DNA of 64,000 bases from Homalodisca vitripennis (lineage: Eukaryota > Arthropoda > Insecta > Hemiptera > Cicadellidae). Every line of letters starts with the position of its first letter. Position 1 is the stretch's first letter. Below, in pieces: positions 12,063 through 24,950 of this stretch. A program made the position numbers and the translations under genes. The notes beneath the pieces were generated by a model that did not search any database, was not told the origin of the DNA, and saw nothing but the letters and a program-made list of their open reading frames with translations. The DNA lies in assembly GCF_021130785.1 (NCBI RefSeq), contig NC_060211.1:25405001-25469000 (forward strand), read 5' to 3'.

Positions 12063-13379
12063 TTGTTAAACTAGCAAGTATATCATTGTTTAACCCGTAA
12101 CAGCTCAGTAGACAAAGTTGTCCTCGCGCAGACTGTTCATTCCTTTATTATCTGGACTGACTGGGGTAATGAATAGTCTGATAGCTAATAGAAACCAAGG
12201 ATTTCCAACAATTTTAGGAGGAATCAAAAGATATTTTTCAGATTCCATCCCTTTACCACCCAAGAGTGACTAGACATTTTTGGATGCTGGATATCGTCTA
12301 AGGGATTCTTTACAGACGTTAGTAACTCAAAAAAAGAGTCCAATGCAGTATATCCTTCAACATCCTACAAATTCACCGTAAACACCCTTCAACAACTTAA
12401 TAGGCTCTACAAGATGTAGGCTACTCCAGCCATCAGATGATAGGACACGGACATTTGGACAAGTACACTCACGGGATAAATAAAATGGATTGTGGTTGTG
12501 ACACTTTCGCACAAGAGCACTGACTGCTAGGGGTGAGTTTTTGATCAGTAGATAGAGCACACGCGGAAGTTCTTACTGCTGCGTAACACAACGTACTGGG
12601 TTGTTTGAGAGACATTTTTAAAACCATTGTACCTTTTATTGAATTACAACCGGTTTGAAAGTGAATTACGATAAATTTGTCAAAGTTTATTGATTGACAC
12701 AAGAGGGACGTCTTTTTTAATTGGTCGTTTGAATTTTATGTTTTCTTTTATGATTATTCACTAACGATAAAAGTTGATTACTTTGATTTCATAGCTGACA
12801 AGCGTGTTTATGAAGGCCAAATGTTTATGTCTTTCATCAGTTTCAAGAGTAGGGTGATGAATTTGAGTTGTCTTTTGAATCATAACCTGCTCATCTGAAT
12901 GAATTCCAACACCTCTAAAAGATCCAACAATGAAAACTAAAACAGCATATCTCATTGATCTAAAAGACTTACAAGCCCTTGGTCCTGGAAAATATGTGCA
13001 TTAAATTATTAGTTCAAAGACACTATTCATTTTCAAATTTATATAATAGTTTTCAAGCTTAACATTATTTATATTCATATTTCAGTATTAAGAAAAGAAT
13101 TCTCTGGCATCCGATTCAGGACTTGTAGAAAATAATTTTTTCTCCGCCACATGGTCAGGAACAACATCTCTGTACCTCTCAAGTACTACATATTGTAATA
13201 GATATTTCATGAAACATTTTGTTTGCGATTTTAATTTATTTTTACTGTCCAGTCGATGTAATAAAAAGGTGAAAAAGATAGAAAATACTTCAGCGTAAAA
13301 AGCAAGTACAAGTTATTCTAGTCTCTCGTTTTTCAGTAAAAGAAGACATGTAATCGATCACCAACTCTCGGGGGACGAG
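12063..13379. other. AT-rich spacer
   Basis: Several short overlapping frames on the minus strand (12357-12955) with no recognisable protein features. Nothing else seen. Confidence 0.45.
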
Positions 13380-16300
13380 ATTGACCGAGGATCAAGGATT
13401 CTTATTGCCTGCAGCTGAATTGCGGATTGTTCTTACTCAGGCGTTTCCTATTGCTTTGGCCGAGTATAGGAAGGGTCCAGTGTAGCAAACACAAGAAAAT
13501 TGACTGTGGATCAAGGATTCTTATTGCCTGCAGCTGAATTGCGGATTGTTCTTACTCAGGCGTTTCCTATTGCTTTGGCCGAGTATAGGAAGGGTCCAGT
13601 GTAGCAAACACAAGAAAATTGACTGTGGATCAAGGATTCTTATTGCCTGCAGCTGAATTGCGGATTGTTCTTACTCAGGCGTTTCCTATTGCTTTGGCCG
13701 AGTATAGGAAGGGTCCAGTGTATCAAGCGCAAGGAGATTGACTGTGGATCAAGGATTCTTATTGCCTGCAGCTGAATTGAGGAATGTTCTTACTCAGGCG
13801 TTTCCTATTGCTTTGGCCGAGTATAGGAAGAGTCCAGTGTAGCAAACACAAGAAGATTGACTGTGGATCAAGGATTCTTATTGCCTGCAGCTGAATTGCG
13901 GATTGTTCTTACTCAGGCGTTTCCTATTGCTTTGGCCGAGTATAGGAAGAGTCCAGTGTAGCAAACACAAGAAGATTTACTGTGGATTCAAGGATTCTTA
14001 TTGCCTGCAGCTGAATTGAGGAATGTTCTTACTTAGGGGTTTGCTATTGCTTTGGCCGAGTATAGGAAGGGTCCAGTGTATCAAGCAACAAGAATATTGA
14101 CTGTGGATCAAGGATTCTTATTGCCTGCAGCTGAAATTGCGGATTGTTCTTACTCTTAGGGGTTTGCTATTGCTTTGGCCGAGTATAGGAAAGGTCCAGT
14201 GTAGCAAGCACAAGAATATTGACTGTGGATCAAGGATTCTTATTGCCTGCAGCTGAATTGAGGAATGTTCTTACTTAGGCGTTTCCTATTGCTTTGGCCG
14301 AGTATAGGAAGGGTCCAGTGTATCAAGCACAAGAATATTGACTGTAGATCAAGGATTCTTATTGCCTGCAGCTGAATTGCGGAATGTTCTTACTCAGGCG
14401 TTTCCTATTGCTTTGGCCGAGTATAGGAAGGGTCCAGTGTATCAAGCACAAGAATATTGACTGTAGATTAAGGATTCTTATTGCCTGCAGCTGAATTGCG
14501 GAATGTTCTTACTCAGGCGTTTCCTATTGCTTTGGCCGAGTATAGGAAGGGTCCAGTGTATCAAGCACAAGAATATTGACTGTAGATCAAGGATTCTTAT
14601 TGCCTGCAGCTGAATTGAGGGAATGTTCTTACCCAGGCGTTTCCTATTGCTTTGGCCGAGTATAGGAAGGGTCCAGTGTAGCAAGCACAAGAATATTGAC
14701 TGTGGATCAAGGATTCTTATTGCCTGCAGCTGAATTGGAGGAATGTTCTTACCCCAGGCGTTTCCTATTGCTTTGGCCGAGTATAGGAAGGGTCCAGTGT
14801 ATCAAGCACAAGGAGTATTGACTGTAGATCAAGGATTCTTATTGCCTGCAGCTGAATTGCGGAATGTTCTTACTCAGGCGTTTCCTATTGCTTTGGCCGA
14901 GTATAGGAAGGGTCCAGTGTATCAAGCACAAGAATATTGACTGTAGATTCAAGGATTCTTATTGCCTGCAGCTGAATTGAGGAATGTTCTTAATTAGGGC
15001 GTTTCCTATTGCTTTGGCCGAGTATAGGAAGGTTCCAGTGTATCAAGCACAAAGAATATTGACTGTAGATCAAGGATTCTTATTGCCTGCAGCTGAATTT
15101 GAGGAATTGTTCTTACTCAGGCGTTTTCCTATTGCTTTGGCCGAGTATAGGGAGGGTCCAGTGTATCAAGCACAAGAATATTGACTGTAGATCAAGGATT
15201 CTTATTGCCTGCAGCTGAATTGAGGAATGTTCTTACTCAGGCGTTTCCTATTGCTTTGGCCGAGTATAGGGAGGGTCCAGTGTATCAAGCACAAGAATAT
15301 TGACTGTAGATCAAGGATTCTTATTGCCTGCAGCTGAATTGCGGAATGTTCTTACTCAGGCGTTTCCTATTGCTTTGGCCGAGTATAGGAAGGGTCCCAG
15401 TGTATCAAGCACAAGAATATTGACTGTAGATCAAGGATTCTTATTGCCTGCAGCTGAATTGAGGAATGTTCTTACTCAGGCGTTTTCCTATTGCTTTGGC
15501 CGAGTATAGGGAGGGTCCAGTGTATCAAGCACAAGGAAATATTGACTGTAGATCAAGGATTCTTATTGCCTGCAGCTGAATTGAGGAATGTTCTTACTCA
15601 GGCGTTTCCTATTGCTTTGGCCGAGTATAGGTGAGGGTCCAGTGTATCAAGCACAAGAATATTGACTGTAGATCAAGGATTCTTATTGCCTGCAGCTGAA
15701 TTGAGGAATGTTCTTACTCAGGCGTTTCCTATTGCTTTGGCCGAGTATAGGGAGGGTCCAGTGTATCAAGCACAAGAATATTGACTGTAGATCAAGGATT
15801 CTTATTGCCTGCAGCTGAATTGAGGAATGTTCTTACTCAGGCGTTTCCTATTGCTTTGGCCGAGTATAGGAGGGTCCAGTGTATCAAGCACAAGAATATT
15901 GACTGTAGATCAAGGATTCTTATTGCCTGCAGCTGAATTGAGGAATGTTCTTACTCAGGCGTTTCCTATTGCTTTGGCCGAGTATAGGGAGGGTCCAGTG
16001 TATCAAGCACAAGAATATTGACTGTAGATCAAGGATTCTTATTGCCGGCAGTGAATTGCGGATTGTTCTTACTCCAGGCGTTTCCTATTGCTTTGGCCGA
16101 GTATAGGGAGGGTCCCAGTGTATCAAGCACAAGAATATTGACTGTGGATCAAGGATTCTTTATTGCCTGCAGCTGAATTGAGGATGTTCTTACTTAGGGG
16201 TTTGCTATTGCTTTGGCCGAGTATAGGGAGGGTCCAGTGTATCAAGCACAAGAATATTGACTGTGGATCAAGGATTCTTATTGCCTGCAGCTGAATTGCG

Positions 16301-16495
16301 GATGTTCTTTCTTAGGGGTTTGCTATTGCTTTGGCCGAGTATAGGAAAGGTCCAGTGTAGCAAACACAAGAAAAATTGACTGTGGATCAAGGATTCTTGT
16401 TGCCTGCAGCTGATTGAGGAATGTTCTTACTTAGGGGTTTGCTATTTTGGCCGAGTATATGAATGGTCCAAAGTATCATGCACAAAAATCAACGT
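13380..16495 (+). repeat. 119-bp satellite, about 26 monomers
   Basis: Monomers run gatcaaggattcttattgcc, tgcagctgaattg, gttcttactcaggcgtttcc, tattgctttggccgagtata, then ggtccagtgtatcaagcac. Nearly every unit carries one CTGCAG, so PstI digestion would give a 119-bp ladder. The period is not a multiple of three and frames shift between units, so the repeated open frames on both strands are not genes. Outer monomers (13.4-14.2 and 16.1-16.5 kb) share variants such as gcggattg and tttgctattg, while the inner block is more homogeneous. Many units differ only by single inserted or lost bases. Confidence 0.95.
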
Positions 16496-16886
16496 CCGTC
16501 TCCCAGAGGTATCCAAAAACGAGTAGCGAGTTTATGATGCATGACAGTATGATATTTAAATTCTTATTTAAATTTTATTATGGTAGGGAATTTAAGGACA
16601 TTTAATGAAATAACACAATAATGAGCGTTATTCAGTGGAAATGTCGTAAAATATGATCTGCCTTATACTTCTAATTAGCCTTAATGCTATTTCGGGGTAA
16701 TATTTTATATTATGTTCTATAAGGTTTAGGATAAATGGGAATGTACTCGAAAATAAAAAAAAATGGGCGGATAAATTATTACTTTATCTTTAATTCGGGT
16801 TTTATTAAATATTTAAGCAGCTGTAGTTAAAAATAGACAAACGCTTCATGTCTGATAAAAAAATGTATATAAATATTATATATATA

Positions 16887-16945
<59 letters not shown>

Positions 16946-17549
16946 GTCAAATACATAGAAATGTACAGCATTTCTAAAGTTGCAGAGATGTCTAGTAAGC
17001 TTTTCAATCTCGGATGACAAGTTTCTCTCTTTTGCTGATTACCCCCCCCCCCTTCCACCCCCTCCCATTTCAACTCTAACTGACAAGTTACTTTAACGAG
17101 TGCCATTCCGCTCAAGACTGACCTAAATAGCACGTTCTTCAACCATACCAGAATTAACGATTAAGGGGATTTAATGTGGAAGATTTACTACACAATCTAT
17201 AAAAATATTGTGTATTTCAATGCTTTTAAGTTTCGACTGAATTGCAGTTTCACTACCCAGTTAGTTTCCTCTCAATTAGGTTGGTTCAAAGGTTGAATGC
17301 AGATTTGACATAAGCACACAAGTCAGTATATTTAGTGGACTTATTTTCATAAACCAATTTTCAATTTTTACCTTTTTATTCTACACTTCTGTATCACAGC
17401 TTCGGACAACTTCTTTTAATTGTATAATCCAAAGAGAGTTATCTGTATAAAAGAGTAAACTAGTACAGAACAGCCATTAGGAGTCAAGTGGAAAATGTGG
17501 ATATTCATCTAGCTAAGCGAGAAAAGGAAAATGTAGTATTATAGTCCAA
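16496..17549. other. AT-rich spacer with microsatellite
   Basis: Contains a (TA)n/(TG)n microsatellite at 16876-16940 and a C-run near 17042. The minus-strand open frames across the microsatellite are artefacts of it. Confidence 0.5.
16876..16940. repeat. (TA)n(TG)n(TA)n microsatellite
   Basis: Compound dinucleotide repeat: TA, then about nine TG, then about 18 TA units. Confidence 0.95.
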
Positions 17550-17801
17550 GGGGGTTCGGCTCAAATTTAGCAAAAAAATTAAATTTTTTTTTCATTTGTG
17601 AATTGTTTTCTACAACTCTTTACCTTTAATTTAACACAAATTTCATTTAAATGAGATGAGTATTAGTGGTTTTATTGATATTTTAGTTTGTGAAAGCACA
17701 TGCATTTTTTACTGGTACCGTTGGTTAGCAACCTTGATTGTGCTCTTGAACACACTTTATATAATACACACCTACTATTTTAGGTTATATTGTTTGTTGT
17801 A

Positions 17802-17816
17802 ACCTTCCTCCTACAG
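17802..17816 (+). promoter_or_regulatory. Probable 3' splice site
   Basis: A pyrimidine-rich tract ending ttcctcctacag immediately before the first codons of the transposase-like exon. The matching donor and upstream exon are not identifiable and were probably lost in the internal deletion. Confidence 0.5.
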
Positions 17817-17818
17817 TT

Positions 17819-18196
17819 ATGGCAGAGATAAAGCCCATTTTTAGAGATTTATCTCAAGAACATTTGTTGCGGAAGTGCCTCCATGGTGGAACACAAAATC
17901 CTTGCGAGAGCCTGAACAGCTTAATTTGGAACCGGTTACCGAAATCGACCTTTGTGATGAAGAATACACTTGACTTGGGAATTTATGAAGCCATTGCTAC
18001 CTTCAATGATGGCAATATCACAAAGTGTAAAATCCTGAGTAAATTTGGTATTTCCCCTGGCCCAATCTGCATAAACACAATGAAGAACTTTTACTTGACC
18101 CGGATTAAAAACGCTGAGAAAGATATGTTGGAAATCGAGAAAAAGTGCCGGAAACAGCGAGAGATTGCTAAGAAAAGACTAAGAGGACATGTATGA
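17819..18196 (+). pseudogene. Transposase-like C-terminal exon, frameshifted
   Basis: A 125-codon frame starting at an ATG two bases after a strong splice acceptor (ttcctcctacag ending at 17816), so it is probably a last exon. Visible features are Cys20, the motif TQNPCES at 25-31, Asn33, Trp37, the pair PK at 41-42, and a basic tail (about 95-123). I recall this TQN-x-x-ES-x-N-x(3)-W region from the C-terminal part of arthropod and cnidarian proteins carrying a Mutator-like transposase domain, so I infer a transposase remnant. A few codons after the stop at 18194-18196, the +1 frame reads an acidic ending (YEEQEDPENPSYGPGMH, stop 18243-18245) that looks like the true C-terminus, so a one-base indel probably lies just upstream. 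No upstream exon was found within the element. Confidence 0.55.
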
Positions 18197-18670
18197 AGAG
18201 CAGGAAGATCCAGAAAACCCTTCATATGGGCCAGGCATGCACTAAGGTAGGATTACTTATGTCACTGTGGTTAAATGATGTTTACTAGCGATTTTCCAAA
18301 AAAACAGATTTTTTACACTTAGGAACAATTTTCTCCTGGACTACTTGAGTTATTGCATTGATTTTGGTTTTGTTTTGTTATTTACACTACAATGAACAAT
18401 ATGAATGATGGGATATTCATTATTTATACTAGAATATATTTTTTTATTAAAAATAAATTTTAATTTTGAATGTTTTTTCAACATTTTTTTGTTTTAAATT
18501 AAAAATGTGTTATTTTCATTTAATTCAAAAACCCATCACTTAAATGTTAGGTATAAGAATAAGGATCAAAATAAAAAAAAATTAGCTTATTACCTCTAAT
18601 GGTTTTGGAGTTGTGTGTTCCTAAGTTTGTGCTTTTTAACATGGAAAGGATAGGACGAGCCGAACCCCCC

Positions 18671-21446
18671 ATCATGGAAATAATAACTGTAGAGAGAGGT
18701 AGAAGTTAAAATTGTACAATAGTCGGTAGATCTTTATTTCTCAATTAGTACATATTATGTGCATAGAGGATTGTCAAAGTTACAGTTAAAACATATCAAT
18801 TACATATACAAAATCGTCGAAAGAATATTGTTGGAAACAATCATTATAAGATACATTTGTGACTAGCATACAGCACTAAGTGCCAATTAAATAGCCATTA
18901 CGAACTGAAAAACGTAAGAATTAGTTAAGAGAAAAACTAATGACGAAACGAAAAAAGATCCTTTGAACTATGGCAATGGATCTGTATCATCAAGGAATTC
19001 GGTTACTGAATAATGTGCTGTAAAAGTAAACAAATCTTTTTCTTCTTTAAACGTATTAATGGATATCAATAAGTTCTTTGGCAAATTTCAAGATTCCATT
19101 AATTACTTTACACTGTCAGGAGTCCAATTTATATTTCAAAATTTTACTTAAACCAAAAGTGTGTAGAATGCTAAAAGATCCTTGGATGAAGACTATTAGT
19201 CCTGAAAGGTGGAAGACAAAGGATCGTCAAGTAGTGAATGGCCGCCACTTAACACAACAGCTCGAGTAATCGTTACCTTTTAAGCGTTCCGTAGAACGAG
19301 CAATTCGCCTGAAACGCGCGTATTTGTTGCATTTTCGTCGTTCGGAATCGATTAAAACTTTGCTTCCTGAGTTTGGTGGAGGAGTTTGAATGTTTGTTAG
19401 CAGCAAACTCAGGAAAGTACGGTGAGCAAACCACCTGCTGAGCCGAGACTATCGATCGACTTCTGAGATGCAAGCCTTCGGCCTTCTCGTAAACTACCCA
19501 GCCACTTTTAACTTTTAAGCAGGAACGAATAACGGTGGCCCCGTACTTCTTGTGATATGTCTTGTTTGCGTATTTTAATTTCAGTTACTCATTGGCTAAC
19601 CGTCACTGAAACCTATCAATCTAGGGAATGGAAGAATGTAATTTCTGTTCGTCTGTCTTCCGCAAGATAACTCGATAATAAAATAAAAAAGGCTTTCTTT
19701 TTTCAGTAAATAAAAAACAACACACATGGGACAACATTTTTGGGAAATACTACCTATTAGGATTTTTTTATGAATTGGATCAGAAGAAATTTAAGAAGGC
19801 ATTGAAATCTTTTCTGTTAAACATCCTTTATGCTCCTTCATGACTGTTTGAATATTTCTATGTAGGCTATACTAATTATGATAATTTACATGAAATTAGT
19901 TGTATTTAATATTTGACGCTGTTTATGTACATTATTTAGGATGAGTAAATAAAAACATTTACATGACTTTTAACTGACCGACAGCTTGAAATTTTGTACG
20001 AAGCTTCTTCTTGTTCGTTGATGGTACTCCGTAGGACTCGGCTGAGCGTTAACGAACATTTTTACAATGGTCTTATGGGTAACCATGATTACAAAGAGAA
20101 AATTACATTTTCCAACCTTTCAAAAATAGGCTTCGCTAACGCTCAGCAAAATCTCATGGAGTCACATGCACAACCATCTAACTCAGTGTTTTTCATATGT
20201 ATAAATTAATTAAACTATATGCACCATTTAAAGTCTATATGTCAGTTTAATTTCGAGTTATCGTGCATAAAGACAAACAGAAATTCCATTTTCCAGCCTC
20301 TCCAATGATAGGCTTCGATAACTCTCAGCCAAAAAGCCTAATTTGTTTGGCAAAGTTGAAAGTAAATCAGAGAGTACAACCACATACCTTTTGTTAAAGG
20401 GAATATAAATTATTTTACATTGAAGGTATTACATTAATTGAATGATTTAAGTGACTCAAAGTTAAGCGTTAACGCTTTATGGTTAGATTTTTATTTTAAA
20501 CAAATCCTTTTTTGTCTGTAAATATATATCGTAAAAACCCTTCTTGTTCAAGTTTTGTTCTGAATATTAGAACGTTAAACGGTTAATATTTGTAGTACTT
20601 CCCAAATTTGAGATGCTTTTTAGATTTTCTTCTATAGTTTTTTATAACTTAGAAAAAGTACAATATAAATTTTGGTAGCTAAAAACTGTGAATAGTGTTT
20701 TAAAAACTGGGGTCACGCATCTAAATTTTAAAAGTTAGTGCAATTTTATGAGGTTGTACCTCAGAGTCGCTCGTTTTAGAACACATGATTTTTATGGAAA
20801 TAAATTACCTATATCACGAAAAAAGTGTTTAACCCTTTACACATCACGTATCCCTTTAGATACATAGCCCTGATTGTGACCAATCCCAGGAGCATGACAA
20901 TAACTATATCCTGCCTCCCTTTCCAGTATATACCCCTTACATATACTGCCAAGTGAAGAGTTAACTAGCTAGCACAATAACAGGTTAACGTCGTAGTCGG
21001 ATTTGTATATGAAACCCTGAATTTTTTAAATGTTATCAAAGTACTCTCATAATAACATAAATAACAAAGATATATGCATGCATTGTTTTGACGTATTGAT
21101 GGACAGCCTCTGGTTATTTATACTGCAGTATAAACACTAGAGTCTAGCAGTCAAATGAGGAGGCTTCGAAGCAATAACCAAGTCAGATTAGATTGCTTTA
21201 TCACCTACGATAAACATTACTGCTCTCTTTATCGTCTAGCAATAGTTAAAGACTGTTACAGCTGAATGCACGGGTGCACTATCACAGTGTTATCACAGAC
21301 ATAATGCAGTCTTGGTGTTGGTTTCGTGTACAACTGGGGACATTTCTGATTGCATTTTATGGTGAACATTAGTGAACTTGAAGTGAAAGTTAGGTAATCA
21401 GTTATTTATTGTACATACATGATCGAAACTTCCATTATTTCTAGCC
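18671..21446. other. Spacer with scattered old repeat fragments
   Basis: No gene seen. A 63-codon frame at 19078-19269 resembles nothing known. A 12-bp stem (ttcctgagtttg and its complement) is at about 19367-19415. Two related segments near 20100-20165 and 20280-20345 share attttccaacct and ggcttcgctaacgctcagc (second copy diverged), suggesting remnants of a dispersed repeat also glimpsed at 10.7 kb. Confidence 0.4.
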
Positions 21447-21449
21447 AGT

Positions 21450-22628
21450 CAGGATACAGAGTGGGATAGTTGAGAGAGCTTAGGTTGACACAGGTTGGGA
21501 TAATTGAGACAGCTTAGGTTGACACAGGTTGGGATAATTGGGACAGCTTAGGTTCAAACAGGACGGGATAATTGAGACAGCCTAGGTTGACACAGGATGG
21601 GATAATTGAGACAGCTTATGTTGATACAGTATGGGATAATTGAGATAGCTTATGTTGACACAGTATGGTATAATTGATATTCCTTAGGTTGACACAGGAT
21701 AGGATAATTTAAACAGCTTAGGTTGACACAGGATGGGATAGTTGGGACAGCTTAGGTTGACACAGGACGGGATAATTGAGACAGCTTAGGTTGACACGGG
21801 ATGGGATAATTAAGACAGCGTAGGTTGACACAGGACGAGATAATTGAGACAGCTTAGGTTGACACGGGACGGGATAATTGAGACAGCTTAGGTTGACACA
21901 GGATGGGATAATTGAGACAGCTTAGGTTGACACAGGATGGGATAATTGAGACAGCTTATGTTGACACAGAATGGAATAATTGAGACGGCTTAGGTTGACA
22001 CAGGACGGGATAATAATTGAGACAGCTTAGGTTGACACAGGACGCGATAATTGAGACAGCTTAGGTTGACACAGGATGGGATAATTGAGACAGCGCTATG
22101 TTGACACAGGACGAGATAATTGAGACAGCTTAGGTTGACACGGGATGGGATAATTGAGACAGCTTAGGTTGACATATAATGTGATAATTGAGACAGCTTA
22201 GGTTGACACAGGATGGGATAATTGAGACAGCTTATGTTGACACAGAATGGAATAATTGAGACGGCTTAGGTTGACACAAGGTGGGATAATTGAGACAGAT
22301 TAGGTTGACACAGGATGGAGTAATTAAGACAACTTAGGTTGACACAGGGTGGGATGAATCAGACTGATTAGGTTGACACACGATGGGGGTAATTGAGACA
22401 ACTTAGGATGACACAGGGTGGGATAATTGAAACAGCTTAGATTGTCACATGGTGGGATAATTGAGACAGCTGAGGTTGAAACAGGATGGGATAATTGAGA
22501 CAGCTTATGTTGACACAGGGCGGTATAATTGAGGCAGCTTATGTTGACACAGGATGGGCTAATTGAGACAACTTAGGTTGACACAGTATGGGATAATTGA
22601 GACTGCTTAGGTTGACACAGGATGGGAT
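21450..22628 (+). repeat. 34-bp minisatellite, about 34 units
   Basis: Units read ttaggttgacacaggatggg followed by ataattgagacagc. Variation is mostly single substitutions (gatggg/gacggg, taggtt/tatgtt) with a few small indels. No conserved open frame. Confidence 0.95.
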
Positions 22629-22904
22629 TCCCCTCGAACAAGTGACGAATGGCACGGTGCTAGGTGCTAGGGTGCGTAAGGTGTGAAGCACGCACAGACA
22701 CCAGAACGTGTGTTCTTGACACGTGCGTGCAGCGTGCTGTGTTATCGTAATTGGCTTGCTTGTGGCTCAGGCAGTTTACCATGATATATTGCGTAAGATA
22801 CCACTCGCTTGAATGTTAAACGATGCAATCATTGACAGCTCGTCCACCTTCTGCTTGTCAAATTGTTCAAAAGGCTTCTTCCAAAGAATGTAACCACACT
22901 GTAA
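22629..22904. other. Short GC-richer segment after the 34-bp array
   Basis: Contains repeated acgtgcgtg-like words near 22685-22740. No gene recognised. Confidence 0.4.
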
Positions 22905-23535
22905 ATATATCCTCATCTTATTAATATTATAAATGTGAAAGTGTCTTTTTTTCTTTTACGCGTAAACTATTCAACGGATTGCACTTAAAGTTTACACAGA
23001 CATTCTTACAGTCATTGTTAGTGTCATTGTTAACGTACTTTTAACTGTAGATTTTTATCAAATATAGTTCACTTTTGACAGGAGTAGGCTTCTCTGATCT
23101 GTGATATATATATATATTTTCTTGATCGGAAAACAAGGCAAAATCAAGTATGGAACAAAACATACTAGGAATTACAATGGCCATAAATATACATTTTTTA
23201 CGTATTTTCTTGATCTTGGCTACAAGGCAAACTCAACCTTGGCTTCGGAAATATCATTCACTCGAACCAGCAGTACTCATGCACGTGCAACGCCTACTAA
23301 ATTGTGTGCAAAGGAGCGGGCTATCAGTGCAGATAAAAGAGACAAAGTAGGCTAGCTTTCACTTTTCACTTAAAGACTGTTGTGAAACCTAAATTAGTTT
23401 CTTTTGACAAAAGTAGGCTACTCAGAGCTATGTATGTATACATAACATTTTCTTGATCGGTACAGAGGAAAAATCAGCTATGGAGCAAAAGCATACTAAG
23501 GTCGGTAATTTGCAATGACTATAAACACAGGGTGT
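22905..23535 (+). repeat. Dispersed-element-like segment with 331-bp duplication
   Basis: At 22915-22990 the run attataaatgtgaaagtg, then tttacgcgtaaactattcaa and cggattgca, is a phrase I associate with abundant non-coding insect transposable sequences, possibly Helitron-related. Two tandem diverged copies follow, with cttgatcgg at 23121 and 23452 and flanking similarity over roughly 100 bp. The two short frames at 23101-23355 lie in this repeat and are not treated as genes. Confidence 0.5.
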
Positions 23536-24370
23536 ATTAAGTTTTTTTATGAATAGAGATGGAGTGATTTACTTTAGGGATTGTTTATATGACCCAACTT
23601 AGGAGTGTTTTAAGTATGTACATTTTTTGACTCTCCCTTATGGGATGTTTTTGGGGGTAAGTAAAAATTTTCAAATAGGAACCCCTAGCTTAAGAACACT
23701 TTGACACAGTAACTGGACTGAATGTGTCTCACATACTAGGTGGCAAAACCAGCTATTGGTATTCACAGGACTTCCTAATGGGCTTCAGTCAGACAAAATA
23801 AATTCTAATAAATGCTATATTAATTGTGGTTGTTGATGTATGTTGATTCTTGTAATAACTTTTTTATGATTTTGTGTCCTAAGGTCTCTAAATAACTAGT
23901 GAGTGAATGTTTTATCTGCCTTACAATAACTTTAAATGTGATTTAAACTGTGAGGTTTTATAAAAAGTTCAAACTTTAATTGGCTACCAAATTCGATTGA
24001 GTAACATTAGAGATCTCATAATTATATTTAGTATGATTTTAACCTTATAATATAATAAAGAAACATCTGGAACGTTCAATATAAGATTTGTTACAATTTG
24101 AGCTACATTGTGAAATTACTCTTGATGTAGGAACTGTATTTTAAATTAGTAAACTACAACATATTGCGATGTATAGTGAATTATTTATAATTTAATGCCA
24201 ATGTCAAGCTAATAAATTCGCTAATGAGATGCACGTGTCGATAACACAAAGCAGATGTTGCTGGGACAGAGTGCCATTATTTTCGTGTCGTAATCAGGTC
24301 AAGGCGATGTGATGGGACTTCCGCCGTTTAATTCTACCAGTTTCCTGGCCGATCTGTTAATTACATCATA
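23536..24370. other. AT-rich spacer
   Basis: No gene, RNA or repeat structure seen. Confidence 0.5.
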
Positions 24371-24374
24371 CAAA

Positions 24375-24950
24375 CTCACTTTTGTGTGTGAAACCTATGA
24401 ACATTCTGGTTGCTTGATTATTTAATATACCTACTTGGAGGTTCACTTTTATTAATAGCTTGAGTCTACGCTAGTGTCTACTTAATTAAGCCGAAGCATG
24501 AAACCTATTAACAAGATGGTTGCATGATTCCTTAAAGCAGTTACTTTGAGGTTGGCATTTATGGATGGTTTGATACTACGCTAATATGTACTTACGTTGA
24601 AGCATGAAACCTAATAACACAATGGAGGTTGTTTGCTTGATTATGTAGTCCAAATACTTGGAGGTTGACTTTTATTGATGGTTTTAGACTAAGCTAGTAT
24701 ATACTGGAGCCGAAGCATGAAACCTGTTAACACGATGGAGGTTGGATGCTTCATTCCGTAAATCAGTTACTTGGAGGTTGGTCTTTATGGATGGTTTGAA
24801 TCTACGCTAGTATGTACTTAGGTCGAAGCATGAAACCTGTTAACACTATGGAGATTGGATGCTTCATTCCGTAAATCAGTTACTTGGAGGTTGGTCTTTA
24901 TGGATGGGTTGAATCTACGCTAGTATGTACTTACGTCTAAATTTCATACA
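24375..24950 (+). repeat. ~110-bp tandem repeat, about 5 units
   Basis: Units marked by gaagcatgaaacct followed by taacac, then ttacttggaggttg, tttatggatggttt and ctacgctagtatgtactta. The period varies from about 105 to 116 bp. The last two units are nearly identical and the first is strongly diverged. Confidence 0.85.

Larger units (their letters stand above)
17550..18670 (+). mobile_element. TIR-bounded DNA transposon with transposase-like last exon
   Basis: Terminal inverted repeats of 13 bp, gggggttcggctc, lie at 17550-17562 and, as the complement gagccgaaccccc(c), at 18657-18670. Between them is a single coding-like exon (17819-18245) preceded by a good splice acceptor. The element is about 1.12 kb, far too short for a full transposase, so it is an internally deleted, presumably non-autonomous derivative. 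Flanks of nine bases match only 5 of 9, so no firm target duplication is claimed. The coding remnant and G-rich termini tie an otherwise anonymous protein family to a transposon. Confidence 0.65.

Noticed and set aside
13380..16495. CRISPR-like regularity and repeated open frames in the 119-bp array
   Set aside because: Units are contiguous with no unique spacers, the period is not a multiple of three, and frames shift between units.
16805..17142. Frames encoding Tyr/Ile and Thr/His runs
   Set aside because: Produced by the (TA)n(TG)n microsatellite.
21450..22628. TTGACA and GATAAT words repeated, resembling bacterial -35/-10 boxes
   Set aside because: Spacing between them is only about 8 bp, they are part of a 34-bp minisatellite, and the window is eukaryotic.
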